Positions 16,142 to 25,336 of a stretch of DNA of 64,000 bases are shown here, piece by piece. The position numbers were made by a program, and so were the translations under genes. The DNA is from Halapricum desulfuricans. Its GTDB lineage: Archaea > Halobacteriota > Halobacteria > Halobacteriales > Haloarculaceae. The notes beneath the pieces are model-generated. The model was not told where the DNA came from, made no database searches, and saw only the letters and a program-made list of their open reading frames with translations. Numbering within the stretch: the first letter of the stretch is position 1; every line of letters begins with the position of its first letter. The stretch covers positions 1,349,030 through 1,413,029 of the forward strand of contig NZ_CP064788.1 of assembly GCF_017094525.1 (NCBI RefSeq), written 5' to 3'.

Positions 16142-16838
16142 CCGGATCGATCCGGCAGACCCGCTCGCCGGCGACGACGCGCCGGAAGTTCTCGAAGACG
16201 AGCCGCGCCTGTGCGGCCGCGGCGTGGTTGTCCTCCGTGACAGTCTCGAGTGCCGCGTGCTTTTGCTCGTCGGAGATATCCTTCCCTTCGATGACCCACC
16301 GGGCGGAATCGAGGTCGTATTCGGGATGGAACTGGACGCCGTAGGTGCGCCCGAGCTGGAACCCCTGTAGCGCCGCGTCGTTGCGCGCGATCACGCGTGC
16401 GTCGCCGGGGAGTTCGACGACGGCGTCGGTATGGGTCTCGAAGGCGGTGAACGTCCGTGAGACGCCGTTGAACAGCTGAGACGCGCCGGCGCGCCGGACC
16501 GTCCGGTAGCCGAGTTCGCGCTCGCCCATTGCCTTGACGCGACCGCCCAGCGCTTCCGCGAGCAGCTGGTGGCCCCAGCAGACCCCGAGCATCGGGATCC
16601 CGGCCTCGTGGGCCGTTCGCGCCCAGTCTTCGACGTCGGCGATCCACGCGCGGTCGTCGTAGGCCGAACACTGCGAGCCGCTGATGATCGCGCTGTCGAA
16701 AGGGAAGGGGCCGGGCTCGGGCGGTAGTTCCCCCTCGCTGACCTCGAAAACCGTCACCTCGCCCTGCAGTTCCCGCCGGAAGTTGCGTCGCACGGGCGTC
16801 TCCCCGACCGAGGCGTCGAGCAGCGCGAATTCGACCAT
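16125..16838 (-). CDS. Class I glutamine amidotransferase (GATase1-like)
   Basis: A 237-residue stand-alone GATase1 domain. The nucleophile elbow is 'GVCWGHQ', with catalytic Cys, and the His-Glu pair is in 'GVQFHPEYD'; 'IISGSQCSAYDD' is the oxyanion-side loop. Such free-standing enzymes resemble the glutaminase part of GMP synthase and usually release ammonia for, or hydrolyse a gamma-glutamyl group from, an unknown substrate. I start at the ATG at 16838. A TATA-like CATATTT lies about 35 bases upstream. Confidence 0.88.
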   Translation of the reverse strand: MVEFALLDASVGETPVRRNFRRELQGEVTVFEVSEGELPPEPGPFPFDSAIISGSQCSAYDDRAWIADVEDWARTAHEAGIPMLGVCWGHQLLAEALGGRVKAMGERELGYRTVRRAGASQLFNGVSRTFTAFETHTDAVVELPGDARVIARNDAALQGFQLGRTYGVQFHPEYDLDSARWVIEGKDISDEQKHAALETVTEDNHAAAAQARLVFENFRRVVAGERVCRIDPATPGQ

Positions 16839-16898
16839 TGTATTGTAGGGTACGCGCACAACAGCGAAATATGTTGCGCCCCGAACGGGCCAGCGGCG

Positions 16899-17075
16899 CT
16901 ACGCCGATCCAGTGAGATCCGCCTCGAGGACGAAGAACGGTTCGTCGGAGATCACTCCGTCGGCGGCGACCGCCTCGAACAGCGCCCGCGCGGCGTCGGG
17001 CCCGTCCCACACGCTGTGGCCGTAGACGGCCCACGTCTCGACGCCGTCGCCGGTCTCTCGTTCCCGCTGGCGCAC
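16899..17075 (-). CDS. Small hypothetical protein (start uncertain)
   Basis: Reading from a GTG at 17075 gives 58 residues ending 'WAVYGHSVWDGPDAARALFE' and 'AVAADGVISDEPFFVLEADL'. The C-terminal part has normal haloarchaeal codon use and composition. The open frame extends upstream to an ATG at 17210, but that would overlap the promoter and start of secE on the other strand, so I do not accept it. Function unknown. Confidence 0.4.
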   Translation of the reverse strand: MRQRERETGDGVETWAVYGHSVWDGPDAARALFEAVAADGVISDEPFFVLEADLTGSA

Positions 17076-17204
17076 GCGTGCGGTCGTCGCTCGCGTTCCC
17101 GTCTCGTCGTCGGTTTCGATCGGGACGGGGTCGGCTCGAGACGCGCCGTGCGTCCGACGCGGCGAATGGATAGATAGAAAAGTGCTGACGGGCAACCGTG
17201 GAAC

Positions 17205-17378
17205 ATGCACGTCCCGACAGAGCTATCGTCATACATTCGCGTACTCAAGCTGGCGAGTACGCCCTCCTGGAACGAGTTCTCGCAGGTGGCCAAGATCGCC
17301 GGGGCCGGGATCCTCCTGGTCGGCTTTCTCGGTTTCTTGATCTTCGCGTTCATGTCGTTCGTCCCGGGTGGTCCGTGA
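17205..17378 (+). CDS. secE: SecE/Sec61-gamma, preprotein translocase subunit
   Basis: A 57-residue [23 protein letters not shown], then '[20 protein letters not shown]', then a single transmembrane helix ending 'FMSFVPGGP'. This is the archaeal SecE/Sec61-gamma pattern: an amphipathic N-terminal helix plus one membrane segment that clamps SecY. Its stop overlaps the start of spt5 by one base (TGATG). The secE-spt5 pair is conserved in archaea. A TATA-like ATAGATAGAAAA lies about 30 bases upstream. Confidence 0.93.
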   Translation: MHVPTELSSYIRVLKLASTPSWNEFSQVAKIAGAGILLVGFLGFLIFAFMSFVPGGP

Positions 17379-17815
17379 TGGGAATCTACGCTGTCAAGAC
17401 CACGGCAAGCCAGGAACGCACCGTCGCGGACATGATCATCAGCCGCGAGGAGGAGGAAATCCACGCCGCGCTCGCGCCCGACTCGCTGACGAGCTACGTG
17501 ATGGTCGAAGCCGACGACATCTCGGTCTTCGATCGGATCCTCGACGAGATCCCCCACGCCAACGGGGTCGTTCAGGGCGAGTCCTCTATCGCGGAAGTCG
17601 AGCACTTCCTCTCGCCCAAACCCGACGTCGAGGGGATCGCCGAAGGCGACATCGTCGAACTCATCGCCGGCCCGTTCAAAGGCGAGAAAGCACAGGTCCA
17701 GCGCATCGACGAGGGCAAAGACCAGGTGACCGTCGAACTGTACGAGGCGACGGTCCCGATCCCCGTGACGGTGCGGGGCGACCAGATCCGCGTGCTCGAC
17801 TCCGAAGAACGATAG
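17378..17815 (+). CDS. spt5: Transcription elongation factor Spt5 (NusG)
   Basis: A 145-residue protein with the NGN domain at the N-terminus ([20 protein letters not shown]) and a KOW domain ('GDIVELIAGPFKGEKAQVQRID', quoted across the fold). With Spt4 it binds the RNA polymerase clamp and raises processivity. The longer open frame upstream is the antisense of secE sequence in another phase and is rejected, because the start codon overlaps the secE stop as in other archaea. Confidence 0.95.
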   Translation: MGIYAVKTTASQERTVADMIISREEEEIHAALAPDSLTSYVMVEADDISVFDRILDEIPHANGVVQGESSIAEVEHFLSPKPDVEGIAEGDIVELIAGPFKGEKAQVQRIDEGKDQVTVELYEATVPIPVTVRGDQIRVLDSEER

Positions 17816-17891
17816 GACTACGACGAAGGTTGCCAGCACCACCGAATAAAAACGACGAAGTTTTTTCTACCGTCGCTGCACAGTAGAGGAC

Positions 17892-18467
17892 GTGACAGAT
17901 ACGTTGCCGGTCCACGTCAACCGGGGTCAGTTACACGGACTTGAGGTCCCGAACGAGGTCGAGGTGAGTGGATCGTTCGACGTGGTCCTGCAGAACCACG
18001 GGGAGTCGGTCCACGTTCACCTGCATCTGGACGACGCGCTCTCCGATATCGCGACGCTGGCGGCGAACAACCACCACGTCGCAAGTGACTCGTCGCGGCG
18101 TGTCACCGTCGACGTGTCGGGATCCGGACCAGCCCGTGGAAAACTCAAGGTCGTTACTGCCTACGGTGCGACGACTCGGTACGTAGACGTCGTCCTCACC
18201 GAACCCGAAAACGAACGGCGGGACGTCACCGTCGACGAGTCGCTTTCGAAACCACAGCCGCAGGCAGTGTCCGCCCACTCGGGGACGACCGATCCGGGCG
18301 CGTCAGATTTCCCCCTCCGTCCCGAGATGGCTGTCCTCGGACTCGGTGGCGTCGCGCTGGCGATCGCCGCCGTCGCCGCGCTCGTGCTTGACAACACCGT
18401 CGTCTTGCTGGGTTCATTCGTCGTTCTCGCTGGTGTCCTCGTCGCTGTCTATCAACTCATACGGTAG
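17892..18467 (+). CDS. Haloarchaeal membrane-anchored protein of unknown function
   Basis: A 191-residue protein from a GTG at 17892. The first roughly 130 residues are beta-rich and soluble ('VEVSGSFDVVLQNHGESVHV', 'LHLDDALSDIATLAANNHHV'). A spacer follows, then two adjacent membrane helices close the protein ('MAVLGLGGVALAIAAVAALV', 'TVVLLGSFVVLAGVLVAVYQ'). The family is widespread in haloarchaea beside secE-spt5, but I know of no function. Confidence 0.78.
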   Translation: MTDTLPVHVNRGQLHGLEVPNEVEVSGSFDVVLQNHGESVHVHLHLDDALSDIATLAANNHHVASDSSRRVTVDVSGSGPARGKLKVVTAYGATTRYVDVVLTEPENERRDVTVDESLSKPQPQAVSAHSGTTDPGASDFPLRPEMAVLGLGGVALAIAAVAALVLDNTVVLLGSFVVLAGVLVAVYQLIR

Positions 18468-18487
18468 CAGCCAAGCAGCGTCCGTGC

Positions 18488-18566
18488 TACTGGTGGCTAG
18501 ACGTTCGTAACGATAGCTGGCACGACGGGGTGCCAGATCAGTTCGAAATAGTATCGTCACCAGTAT
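18488..18566. repeat. Palindromic element, copy B1 (about 79 bp)
   Basis: Read on the minus strand it starts ATACTGGTGACGATAC and shares a block of about 36 bases, with two differences, with the B2 copy at 46691-46769. The outer arms pair with some mismatches, and an inner hairpin is centred on CTGGCACGACGGGGTGCCAG. It sits 21 bases after the stop of the preceding gene and 34 bases before copy A2. Confidence 0.8.
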
Positions 18567-18600
18567 GCGCAAACGTCGCCGGACATTGCGTATGCCGATC

Positions 18601-18681
18601 ATACGGTCGGTTGTAAGTCTGTTCCGGATCGATCGCACCCGTTATGTGATCGTACCGGTAAATCGTTACAACCGACCGTAT
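18601..18681. repeat. Palindromic element, copy A2 (81 bp), ending inside the crtB stop codon
   Basis: It has the same perfect 16-bp terminal inverted repeat as A1, with 78 of 81 bases identical overall. Its last base, T18681, is also the last base of the crtB stop codon (TGA on the minus strand, 18681-18683), so the element begins exactly at the 3' end of that gene. Confidence 0.9.
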
Positions 18682-19646
18682 CAGTCGTGGGTCGCCGGCA
18701 TCACGTTCTCGGCCACCGATTCGGGATGGGGCCCTCGCATCGAAGCGTCTTCCGGTATCGCGCTGACGGCGTAGAACGTCGTCTCCGGGTCCCGGTGTTT
18801 CCGCCAGTGCCACCAGGTCTTGGCTATCAGATAGAGCTTGCGGGCCCGACTCAAGTTCGCGTCCCGACCGATCGTGTCGAAATCGACCTGACGGATCTTC
18901 CGGTGGTGGTCGGCATAGAGGACGGCAGCGAGCAACACCGCGAACTGACAGTCGTCAGGGAGATAGCGGATCCCGGCGACGCCGTCGCGGTAGAGGCGCT
19001 CCGTTCGGGCCATCTCGGCACGCATCGCGGCCTTGAGCGATTCAGTGGCCCGGCGCTGGACAATGTCCTCCTCGCTGGCCCCGAACTGTTCGAGCGTCTC
19101 CAGCGGGAGATAGATTCGACCGTATTCGGAGATGTCTTCGCCGACGTCACGCAGGAAGTTCGACAGCTGGAACGCCTCTGCCAGCGACGCCGCGTGTGGT
19201 CGTGCCGTCTCCTTCTGTTCGGGATCCATCACGTCCAGCATCATGTTTCCGACGGCGACGGCCGATCCGCGCATGTACGCCTCGAGGTCCTCGTAGGTCT
19301 CGTAGCGGTCCCGCTCGATGTCCTGCTCCATCGCGTCGATGAAGGTGTTCACGTCCGCGTCCCGGATCGAGGTCCGTTCGTGCAGCGACTGAAACGCCGA
19401 CAGGACGTCGTCGTCGGCAGGCTCTTCGCCCAGTGCCTTCGCACGGAACGATTCGAGCCGTTCGTACTGCGCTTCTGGCGGGAGACCGTCTGCCTGATCG
19501 ACGACCTCATCAGCGATCCGAAAGAACCCATAGAGGACATAGGTGGGTTTGCGAATGCGCTCGGGGAGCAACCGCGTGGCATAGTAGAACGTCTTGCCGG
19601 TCTGCCTGTGGATTTCCTTGCTCGTGGTGATATTGTCGTCTAACAT
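18681..19646 (-). CDS. crtB: Phytoene synthase
   Basis: A 321-residue squalene/phytoene-synthase family enzyme. The two Asp-rich, Mg2+-diphosphate-binding motifs are present: 'RIADEVVDQ' (about residues 43-51) and 'NFLRDVGEDISEYGRIYLP' (about 163-181). It also has 'KTFYYATRLLP' near the N-terminus. It condenses two geranylgeranyl diphosphates to phytoene, the first step to bacterioruberin in haloarchaea. A palindromic element abuts the stop codon and may shape the mRNA 3' end. Confidence 0.94.
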   Translation of the reverse strand: MLDDNITTSKEIHRQTGKTFYYATRLLPERIRKPTYVLYGFFRIADEVVDQADGLPPEAQYERLESFRAKALGEEPADDDVLSAFQSLHERTSIRDADVNTFIDAMEQDIERDRYETYEDLEAYMRGSAVAVGNMMLDVMDPEQKETARPHAASLAEAFQLSNFLRDVGEDISEYGRIYLPLETLEQFGASEEDIVQRRATESLKAAMRAEMARTERLYRDGVAGIRYLPDDCQFAVLLAAVLYADHHRKIRQVDFDTIGRDANLSRARKLYLIAKTWWHWRKHRDPETTFYAVSAIPEDASMRGPHPESVAENVMPATHD

Positions 19647-19821
19647 CGAGATCGAAGGGTGTTACTTCCTACTGGGAGTGAGAGACAGTTAGTTCTTTGC
19701 CTGACAGAAACCGACACCGGGAACGGGGACGTGTCGAGGGGTTCGTGTTGCAACGGTACCCGCTCATATGTGGGCCACAAGAATAAGTCGAACACCCAAA
19801 TGGTTCGGGCAGCGCGAACGG

Positions 19822-20073
19822 TCACGGGGCGCGCTGACCGGGCCGCGGCGGATTCACGAACAGCGCGTCAACGACCGCGATCGCGCTGAACACGGCCCCG
19901 AGACCGATAGCCACCTGCACTGAAATCGGCGACAGATGTCCGAACAACACCGCACTGAAAAACGCCAGCGGAATGGCCACGAGGACGACGTCGTACCGAC
20001 TCAAGTCGGGGCCCGTCGCGCGTGTCTCTGACTGCTGTTCGGCCGGTTCGACGTACCTGTCGCTCGTAGCCAT
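19822..20073 (-). CDS. Small two-helix membrane protein
   Basis: An 83-residue protein starting MATSDRYVEPAEQQSETRAT. Two hydrophobic helices follow ('VVLVAIPLAFFSAVLFGHLS' and 'VQVAIGLGAVFSAIAVVDAL'), then a short tail 'NPPRPGQRAP'. A GGAGG ribosome-binding sequence precedes the chosen ATG, which is unusual among the mostly leaderless genes here and supports this start. Function unknown. Confidence 0.7.
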   Translation of the reverse strand: MATSDRYVEPAEQQSETRATGPDLSRYDVVLVAIPLAFFSAVLFGHLSPISVQVAIGLGAVFSAIAVVDALFVNPPRPGQRAP

Positions 20074-20395
20074 TCTCAACACACCTCCTCACGTAGTACT
20101 ATGGACGATTCCGACTAAAAAACTTACGGCGATATAGTTCTCCAAACACACGAAATGCCTTTCTCAAACTAACTTGCTGACGCAGGAGATTATTCTTATA
20201 TTATTTTAGAATATAGAGCACGACAGGGGCGAACATAGCGTGTCCGAAACAGCACAATAGATAGTCTCTGCGCCGACAATAGGTTGTGTATCTCGCAGCG
20301 GACAGAGCGGGAATGTCCTTCTGGGGCTTGTACTCCGGGGTGTCAACACACGTGCGAAAAGTTATAGTGTCAGCCTCGACCGGCTCCCGGACAGA
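20074..20395. other. AT-rich intergenic region
   Basis: It holds the promoter side of the small membrane-protein gene: a TATA-like CTATATCG near 20135 on the minus strand and a GGAGG motif just before the ATG. An AT-rich tract at 20190-20215 (TATTCTTATATTATTTTAGA) lies nearer the end of the gdh gene. No ORF in it looks real. Confidence 0.5.
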
Positions 20396-21652
20396 TCACG
20401 GGAAAAGGCCGGACTTCTCGGCGGCGTCGAGCACGCGCTGGATCGAGACGGTGTACATCGCAGTCCGGAAGTTCGGCGTGCCGCGCTCCTCGTAGGCGGT
20501 CGTCATGGCGTCGAAAGCGTCCGTAACGAGCCGTTCGAGCTCCTCGTTGACCCGCTGTTCGGTCCAGCCGAAGCGCTGGCGGTTCTGCACCCACTCGAAG
20601 TACGAGACCGTTACTCCGCCGGCGTTTGCCAGGATGTCGGGGACGACGTAGACGTCACGGTCGGCGAGCACGTCGTCGGCGTCGGGCGTGAGCGGGCCGT
20701 TGGCCGCCTCGATGATCACGTCGGCCGACACGTCCTCGGCGAGGTCGGCGTCGATGGCGTTCTCCAGTGCCGCGGGCACGAGGATGTCGACGTCCAGCGT
20801 CAGCAGTTCCTCGTTGGTCAGCTGCCGGCTCGCACCCTCGTAGCCGACGACGCTGCCCGTCTCGGACTTGTGCTCTTTGACCGCGCGAGCGTCGAGCCCG
20901 TCGGGATCGTAGACCGCACCGCTGGAGTCGCTGACTGCGACGACGTCCGCGCCCTGGTCCTCGATCAGTCGCGCACCGATCGAACCGGCGTTGCCGTAGC
21001 CCTGCACCGCGACGGTCGCCTCGGAGATGTCCCGATCGAGGTACTCGAACGCTTCCCGGGCGGTGATACTGACCGACCGGCCCGTCGCCTCGACGCGACC
21101 CTTGCTGCCGCCGTTGTCCAGCGACTTCCCGGTGACGACGCCGGGTTCGGTCGTGTCCTCCAGGGTCTCGTAGGTGTCCTTGATCCAGTCCATCTCCCGC
21201 TGGCCGGTGTTGACGTCGGGAGCGGGGATGTCCTTGTCCTCGCCGATCAGCGGTCGCAGTTCCGTCGCGAACGTCCGGGTGATCCGTTCGAGTTCGGACT
21301 CGCTGTACTCGGAGGGGTCGATCTCGATACCGCCCTTGCCGCCGCCGTAGGGGATGTCGACTGCCGCGCACTTGTACACCATCCAGCCCGAGAGCGCCTT
21401 CACTTCCGCGCGGTTGACGCCCGGGTGATACCGGATCCCGCCCTTGTATGGGCCGCGGTCGCCGTTGAACTCCGAGCGATAGGCGCGGAACGTCTCGATC
21501 GACCCGTCGTCCATCTCGACCGACAGCGTCGTCTCGAGCACGCGTTCGGGCTGTTTGAGCCGATCGATCATCCCCTCGTCGGCGTCGAGGTATTCGGCCG
21601 CGTCGTCGATCTGCTCCTGTAAACTCTCGAATGGGTTTACTTCGTCCACCAT
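20396..21652 (-). CDS. gdhB: Glutamate dehydrogenase
   Basis: A 418-residue Glu/Leu/Phe/Val dehydrogenase. Landmarks are '[11 protein letters not shown]' and the catalytic-lysine loop '[14 protein letters not shown]', then '[14 protein letters not shown]', the NAD(P)-binding Rossmann motif '[14 protein letters not shown]', and '[15 protein letters not shown]'. It interconverts glutamate and 2-oxoglutarate plus ammonia. Coenzyme preference cannot be read safely. The length matches haloarchaeal paralogues of about 420-435. Confidence 0.95.
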   Translation of the reverse strand: MVDEVNPFESLQEQIDDAAEYLDADEGMIDRLKQPERVLETTLSVEMDDGSIETFRAYRSEFNGDRGPYKGGIRYHPGVNRAEVKALSGWMVYKCAAVDIPYGGGKGGIEIDPSEYSESELERITRTFATELRPLIGEDKDIPAPDVNTGQREMDWIKDTYETLEDTTEPGVVTGKSLDNGGSKGRVEATGRSVSITAREAFEYLDRDISEATVAVQGYGNAGSIGARLIEDQGADVVAVSDSSGAVYDPDGLDARAVKEHKSETGSVVGYEGASRQLTNEELLTLDVDILVPAALENAIDADLAEDVSADVIIEAANGPLTPDADDVLADRDVYVVPDILANAGGVTVSYFEWVQNRQRFGWTEQRVNEELERLVTDAFDAMTTAYEERGTPNFRTAMYTVSIQRVLDAAEKSGLFP

Positions 21653-21820
21653 ATCCTACCGGAAATCGACGACTGGCAAAAAGTTACCGTTCTCTCCCGC
21701 ATTCCGATAAACGATTGAACATTTTCCAGAGCGGTACCAGTGGCGCCGTTTCGCATTGGCTCCACAGTCCACGGGGCGAGGTCGAATCGCTTAAGCGGCT
21801 GTCACCACCCATGGACGGGT

Positions 21821-22414
21821 ATGTCGCGCTGGTTCGCGCCGGGGACGTGGTGGTACGCGTTGCCGCTGTTGCTCATGGCCGGTCCGTTCATGTGGGTCTT
21901 GCCATCGGTTGGAGCCGGATCCGCCATCGCGGGACTCGCAGTCCTGTACTTTCACCGCGATCCCGACCGCGAGACGCCCGCGGCGGGATACGTCTCGCCG
22001 GCGGACGGGACAGTTTCAGTCGTCCGCGAGGAAGACGGTCGCCTGCGCGTCGGCGTGTTCATGAACGTCTATCACGTCCACGTCAACCGCGCTCCGACCG
22101 CCGACGCGGTGCAGGAGACGACGCACGTGCCCGGCGCTCATCGACCGGCGTTCTCCAAGGAATCGGATCGCAACGAGCGGCTTCACGTCGACTTCCCCGA
22201 CTACCGCGTCACGCTGATCGCCGGTGCGTTCGCCCGCCGGATCCATCCGTACGTCGAGGCCGGTGACACGGTCGAGCGCGGCGAGCGTATCGGACACATC
22301 TCTTTCGGGAGTCGCGTGGACGTGCTGTTCCCGCCGTCAGTGACCCGCGAGGATCTGGTGGTCGAGCGCGGCGACTCAGTCCGGGCCGGCGAAACCGTGC
22401 TCGCGGACCCGTAG
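21821..22414 (+). CDS. asd: Archaetidylserine decarboxylase (phosphatidylserine-decarboxylase family)
   Basis: A 197-residue membrane enzyme of the short PSD class. It starts MSRWFAPGTWWYALPLLLMA with a membrane segment, then 'YFHRDPDRETPAAGYVSPADG' and 'VGVFMNVYHVHVNRAP'. The self-cleavage site is 'HISFGSRVDVLFP', where the Ser becomes the pyruvoyl cofactor. It decarboxylates archaetidylserine to archaetidylethanolamine. The internal ATG at 21821 is preferred because the extension lacks the family pattern. Confidence 0.9.
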   Translation: MSRWFAPGTWWYALPLLLMAGPFMWVLPSVGAGSAIAGLAVLYFHRDPDRETPAAGYVSPADGTVSVVREEDGRLRVGVFMNVYHVHVNRAPTADAVQETTHVPGAHRPAFSKESDRNERLHVDFPDYRVTLIAGAFARRIHPYVEAGDTVERGERIGHISFGSRVDVLFPPSVTREDLVVERGDSVRAGETVLADP

Positions 22415-22447
22415 CTGGCTGTCTGGGCCTCGCCGCCTGCTGTCCTC

Positions 22448-25276
22448 CTACCGCGCCCACTCGACCATCTCGGCGTAGGTCTCGTCCGTCGAGAGCGCGT
22501 CGGCGTCCCCAACCAGAACCAGCGACCGCTTCGCGCGCGAGAGCGCGACGTTGATCCGCCGGTAATCCTCGAAGATCGGTCCGTCGAGGTCGCCCGTGGC
22601 GACGAACGAGACGACGATCACCTCCTTGCTCGATCCCTGAAACCGGTCGACGGTATCGACTGCCACGTGGTCGTCCAGTCGCTGACCGATCTCGGCGACC
22701 TGCGCGCGATACGGCGCGATGACGCCGATGTCGTCCCGGGAGACGCCGGCCGAGGCGAACTCCTCGACGACCTGTGCGACCGCATCGGCCTCCTCGGGAT
22801 TGGTGTTCCCGTGAGCGTGACCACCCGGATCAACGAACGCGACTCGACCCCGGAGCCGCTCCGGGAGTGCGGACGGGTCGACGCCATCGAGGTCGCCGAC
22901 GTGCCGGCTCGCGACCTCGCCGGTGGCAGGACGCAGCTGTCCGTCGTAGAACGCCTGCGAGGGGAACGCCTGAATGCGCTGGGCCATCCGGTACTGCCGA
23001 TCGAGCAGGACGCCGGCCTCCGGGTGGGCCTCGATGAGCCGCTCGAAAAGCGACCGTCCGAGGTCTGCCTGTGGGTGTCCGCCACTCTCCGCTCCCGTCT
23101 TGCCGTCCGTTCCGCTGTCTTCGGATCGCACGACCGGGGGTAGCTGCCGGTGATCGCCGATCAGGACGAACCGGTCGGCGAGGTTCGTCGCCGCGAGCGT
23201 CCCCGGTTCGGTGAGCTGGCCGGCCTCGTCGACGACGGCCGCGTCGAAGCGCTGCTCGCGAACGACACGCGAACCACACGAGGCCGTTGTCGCCGCCACG
23301 ACCGGCGCGTCTTCGAGCCTGGTCGCCAGTTCGTCCGGGTCGCCGGCCTGCTCGAGCCTGAACCGCTGCATGTCCTCGCGGACACCGCTCTCGGTCCCGA
23401 CGCGGACGACGTCAGTGAATCCCTGTTCGACCAGCGCCTCGATCGCGTTGTCGACGGCCCGGTTGGTGAACGCCGACAGGAGCACGTGCTCGCCGCGATC
23501 GACGAGTTCCCGGACGATCTTCGCGAGCGTGTAGGTCTTGCCCGTGCCGGGTGGGCCGTGGACCAGCGCGAAGTCCTCCGCGCTGACCGCCCGCCGAACG
23601 GCCTCGTCCTGGGCCGGATTGTTGTCGACGAACGTCTCAGACGGACAGTCGAATTCCGGATCGCGTCGGCCGAAGAGCACGTCTTTGGCCGACTGGGGCT
23701 GTTTGAGCACGGCGTCGTGCAGCGCGGTCAACAGCCGGTCGGTCGACAGCTCCGAGGGGTAGATGTCGAGCCGGCGGAGTTCGACCGGTTCGTCCGCCGT
23801 GACGACGATCTCCTGACCGCTCGCCGACCCGTCGCTCGAACTGTCGGCGTCCGGCGACGGTCCGCCGAGCCGCTCGACTCGCGCGAGTTCGGCCTCGCCC
23901 CGGATCGGGTGGCCGTCGCTGGCCAGCACCACGTCGCCTTCCCGTATTTTCGAGGTCGCGCCCGTGCCCGCGGCGCGCAACTCCCAGCGGCCGCCGTCGA
24001 TCTCGCGGCGTCCGAGCGGCTGGAGGTCCACGAGCGCGCGGTCGTCGTCGGCCCGTTCGGTCGGGCCCTGCCGCCAGAGTTTGGCGTACTCGCGGTGGAC
24101 CGCCCGGCGTTCGGCCTCGATCGCCCGGTAGAACCGATCGAAATACGCCCGCTCCCGTTCGGGGATCGGACTGCCGACCTGCCCGGCCTTCGACTCCTGA
24201 TCGAGCCGCCCGGAAACGGCCATGCAGGTGTCCTGCTCGAAACAGTACTCGCACTTGGCGTCGCCCTCGTAGCCCGTCGGGACGTCGGTCCCGTACTCCG
24301 TCGCTGCGATCGCGTTCCGCGCACGGAGGACGAACTCCAGGAGCCCGGACCCGATGGAGAACTCCTTGGCCGGCGAGAGGTCACCGCCTTCCTCGGCCCG
24401 GTCGACGGCGGCGTTTTTCGTGTACAGTAGCGTTCCGGTGTCGGGCGCGGCCGCGAGCGCGGAGGGCGTGTCGGTATCCACCGTGGCCCCGCCGTCGCCC
24501 ATCATGCTCGCGGCTGAAGTCTCTTCGGCCGCTCGCTCGCCGAGGATCAGCGCGTAGGCCGCGGCCTGGATCTTGTCGTGAAAGCGCGGCTCCCGTCGAG
24601 TGTTCTTGCCCGTCTTGAGTTCGACCGGCATTCCCCGGCGGACGGCGTCGGCGCGGCCCTTGATGCCGTATCGCTCGCTGATCAGGGTCATCTCCGAGCG
24701 CCACTCGTCTCGCTCCGTGAGCGTCCCCTGGGCGAGCCAGCCCTCGATGGCGCGGGCGTGATCGCGCACGTCCTCGGCGACACTGTCGCTGTCCCGGCCG
24801 AGCAGGCCTAGTTCTAACCCGGCGGCCTCGACCTGCTCCTCGACTGCGGTATCGATATCGCGCCCGCGAAGCAGGTCACCGAACACCTCGTGGACGATCG
24901 TCCCCTTGACGACCGGGTAGGCCAGCGGGAGCCCGTCGATCTTGTTGAGGTAGTACATCCGCGGGCACTGCACCCACGCGCGGACGTCGGTCACGTCCAC
25001 GACGAACTCGGGTTCGACGACCACCGTCGTGTCGCTCCCGGTAGTGTACTGGGTCTCCCCCTGGTAGGTTCGCTTCTCGGCGTCGTAGACGGCCAGCTCC
25101 ATCCCCGGTTCGAGTTGCTCGGCGTTCTCGACCCAGTCGCCCCACAGCGTCACCGTCGTCGGTTCGCTGCGGCCGCGGTCCGACCGGACAGTGACTTCAC
25201 AGAGCTCGCGCTCGCCGTACTGCGTGCTGACGGTCTCGGGATCGTCGACTTCGACGACGACACCGCGAACGTTCAC
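22448..25276 (-). CDS. Dna2-like fusion of Cas4-type nuclease and superfamily 1 helicase
   Basis: A 942-residue protein. The first 100 residues look like an OB fold. Residues about 105-370 form a Cas4/RecB-like nuclease with an Fe-S-type cysteine set: one Cys in 'VQCPRMYYL' and three in 'CEYCFEQDTC'. The helicase follows from about 570: Walker A 'HGPPGTGKTYTLAK', 'STFTNRAVD'-like motif Ia ('LLSAFTNRAVDNAIEAL'), Walker B 'AAVVDEAGQLTEP', 'LIGDHRQLPPVV', 'DTVDRFQGSSKEVIVVS' and 'NVALSRAK'. This is the Dna2 layout, suggesting a role in replication or end processing. Confidence 0.93.
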   Translation of the reverse strand: MNVRGVVVEVDDPETVSTQYGERELCEVTVRSDRGRSEPTTVTLWGDWVENAEQLEPGMELAVYDAEKRTYQGETQYTTGSDTTVVVEPEFVVDVTDVRAWVQCPRMYYLNKIDGLPLAYPVVKGTIVHEVFGDLLRGRDIDTAVEEQVEAAGLELGLLGRDSDSVAEDVRDHARAIEGWLAQGTLTERDEWRSEMTLISERYGIKGRADAVRRGMPVELKTGKNTRREPRFHDKIQAAAYALILGERAAEETSAASMMGDGGATVDTDTPSALAAAPDTGTLLYTKNAAVDRAEEGGDLSPAKEFSIGSGLLEFVLRARNAIAATEYGTDVPTGYEGDAKCEYCFEQDTCMAVSGRLDQESKAGQVGSPIPERERAYFDRFYRAIEAERRAVHREYAKLWRQGPTERADDDRALVDLQPLGRREIDGGRWELRAAGTGATSKIREGDVVLASDGHPIRGEAELARVERLGGPSPDADSSSDGSASGQEIVVTADEPVELRRLDIYPSELSTDRLLTALHDAVLKQPQSAKDVLFGRRDPEFDCPSETFVDNNPAQDEAVRRAVSAEDFALVHGPPGTGKTYTLAKIVRELVDRGEHVLLSAFTNRAVDNAIEALVEQGFTDVVRVGTESGVREDMQRFRLEQAGDPDELATRLEDAPVVAATTASCGSRVVREQRFDAAVVDEAGQLTEPGTLAATNLADRFVLIGDHRQLPPVVRSEDSGTDGKTGAESGGHPQADLGRSLFERLIEAHPEAGVLLDRQYRMAQRIQAFPSQAFYDGQLRPATGEVASRHVGDLDGVDPSALPERLRGRVAFVDPGGHAHGNTNPEEADAVAQVVEEFASAGVSRDDIGVIAPYRAQVAEIGQRLDDHVAVDTVDRFQGSSKEVIVVSFVATGDLDGPIFEDYRRINVALSRAKRSLVLVGDADALSTDETYAEMVEWAR

Positions 25277-25336
25277 GGGTCCAGTCTGGACCGCACCGGG
25301 AAAAACGCTGTCGGTGCCTAGTCCGGGGCGGCACTC

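Noticed and set aside
23150-24430. Plus-strand 426-codon frame inside the Dna2-like gene
   Set aside because: Antisense shadow; the opposite strand has nuclease and helicase motifs in order along the same stretch.
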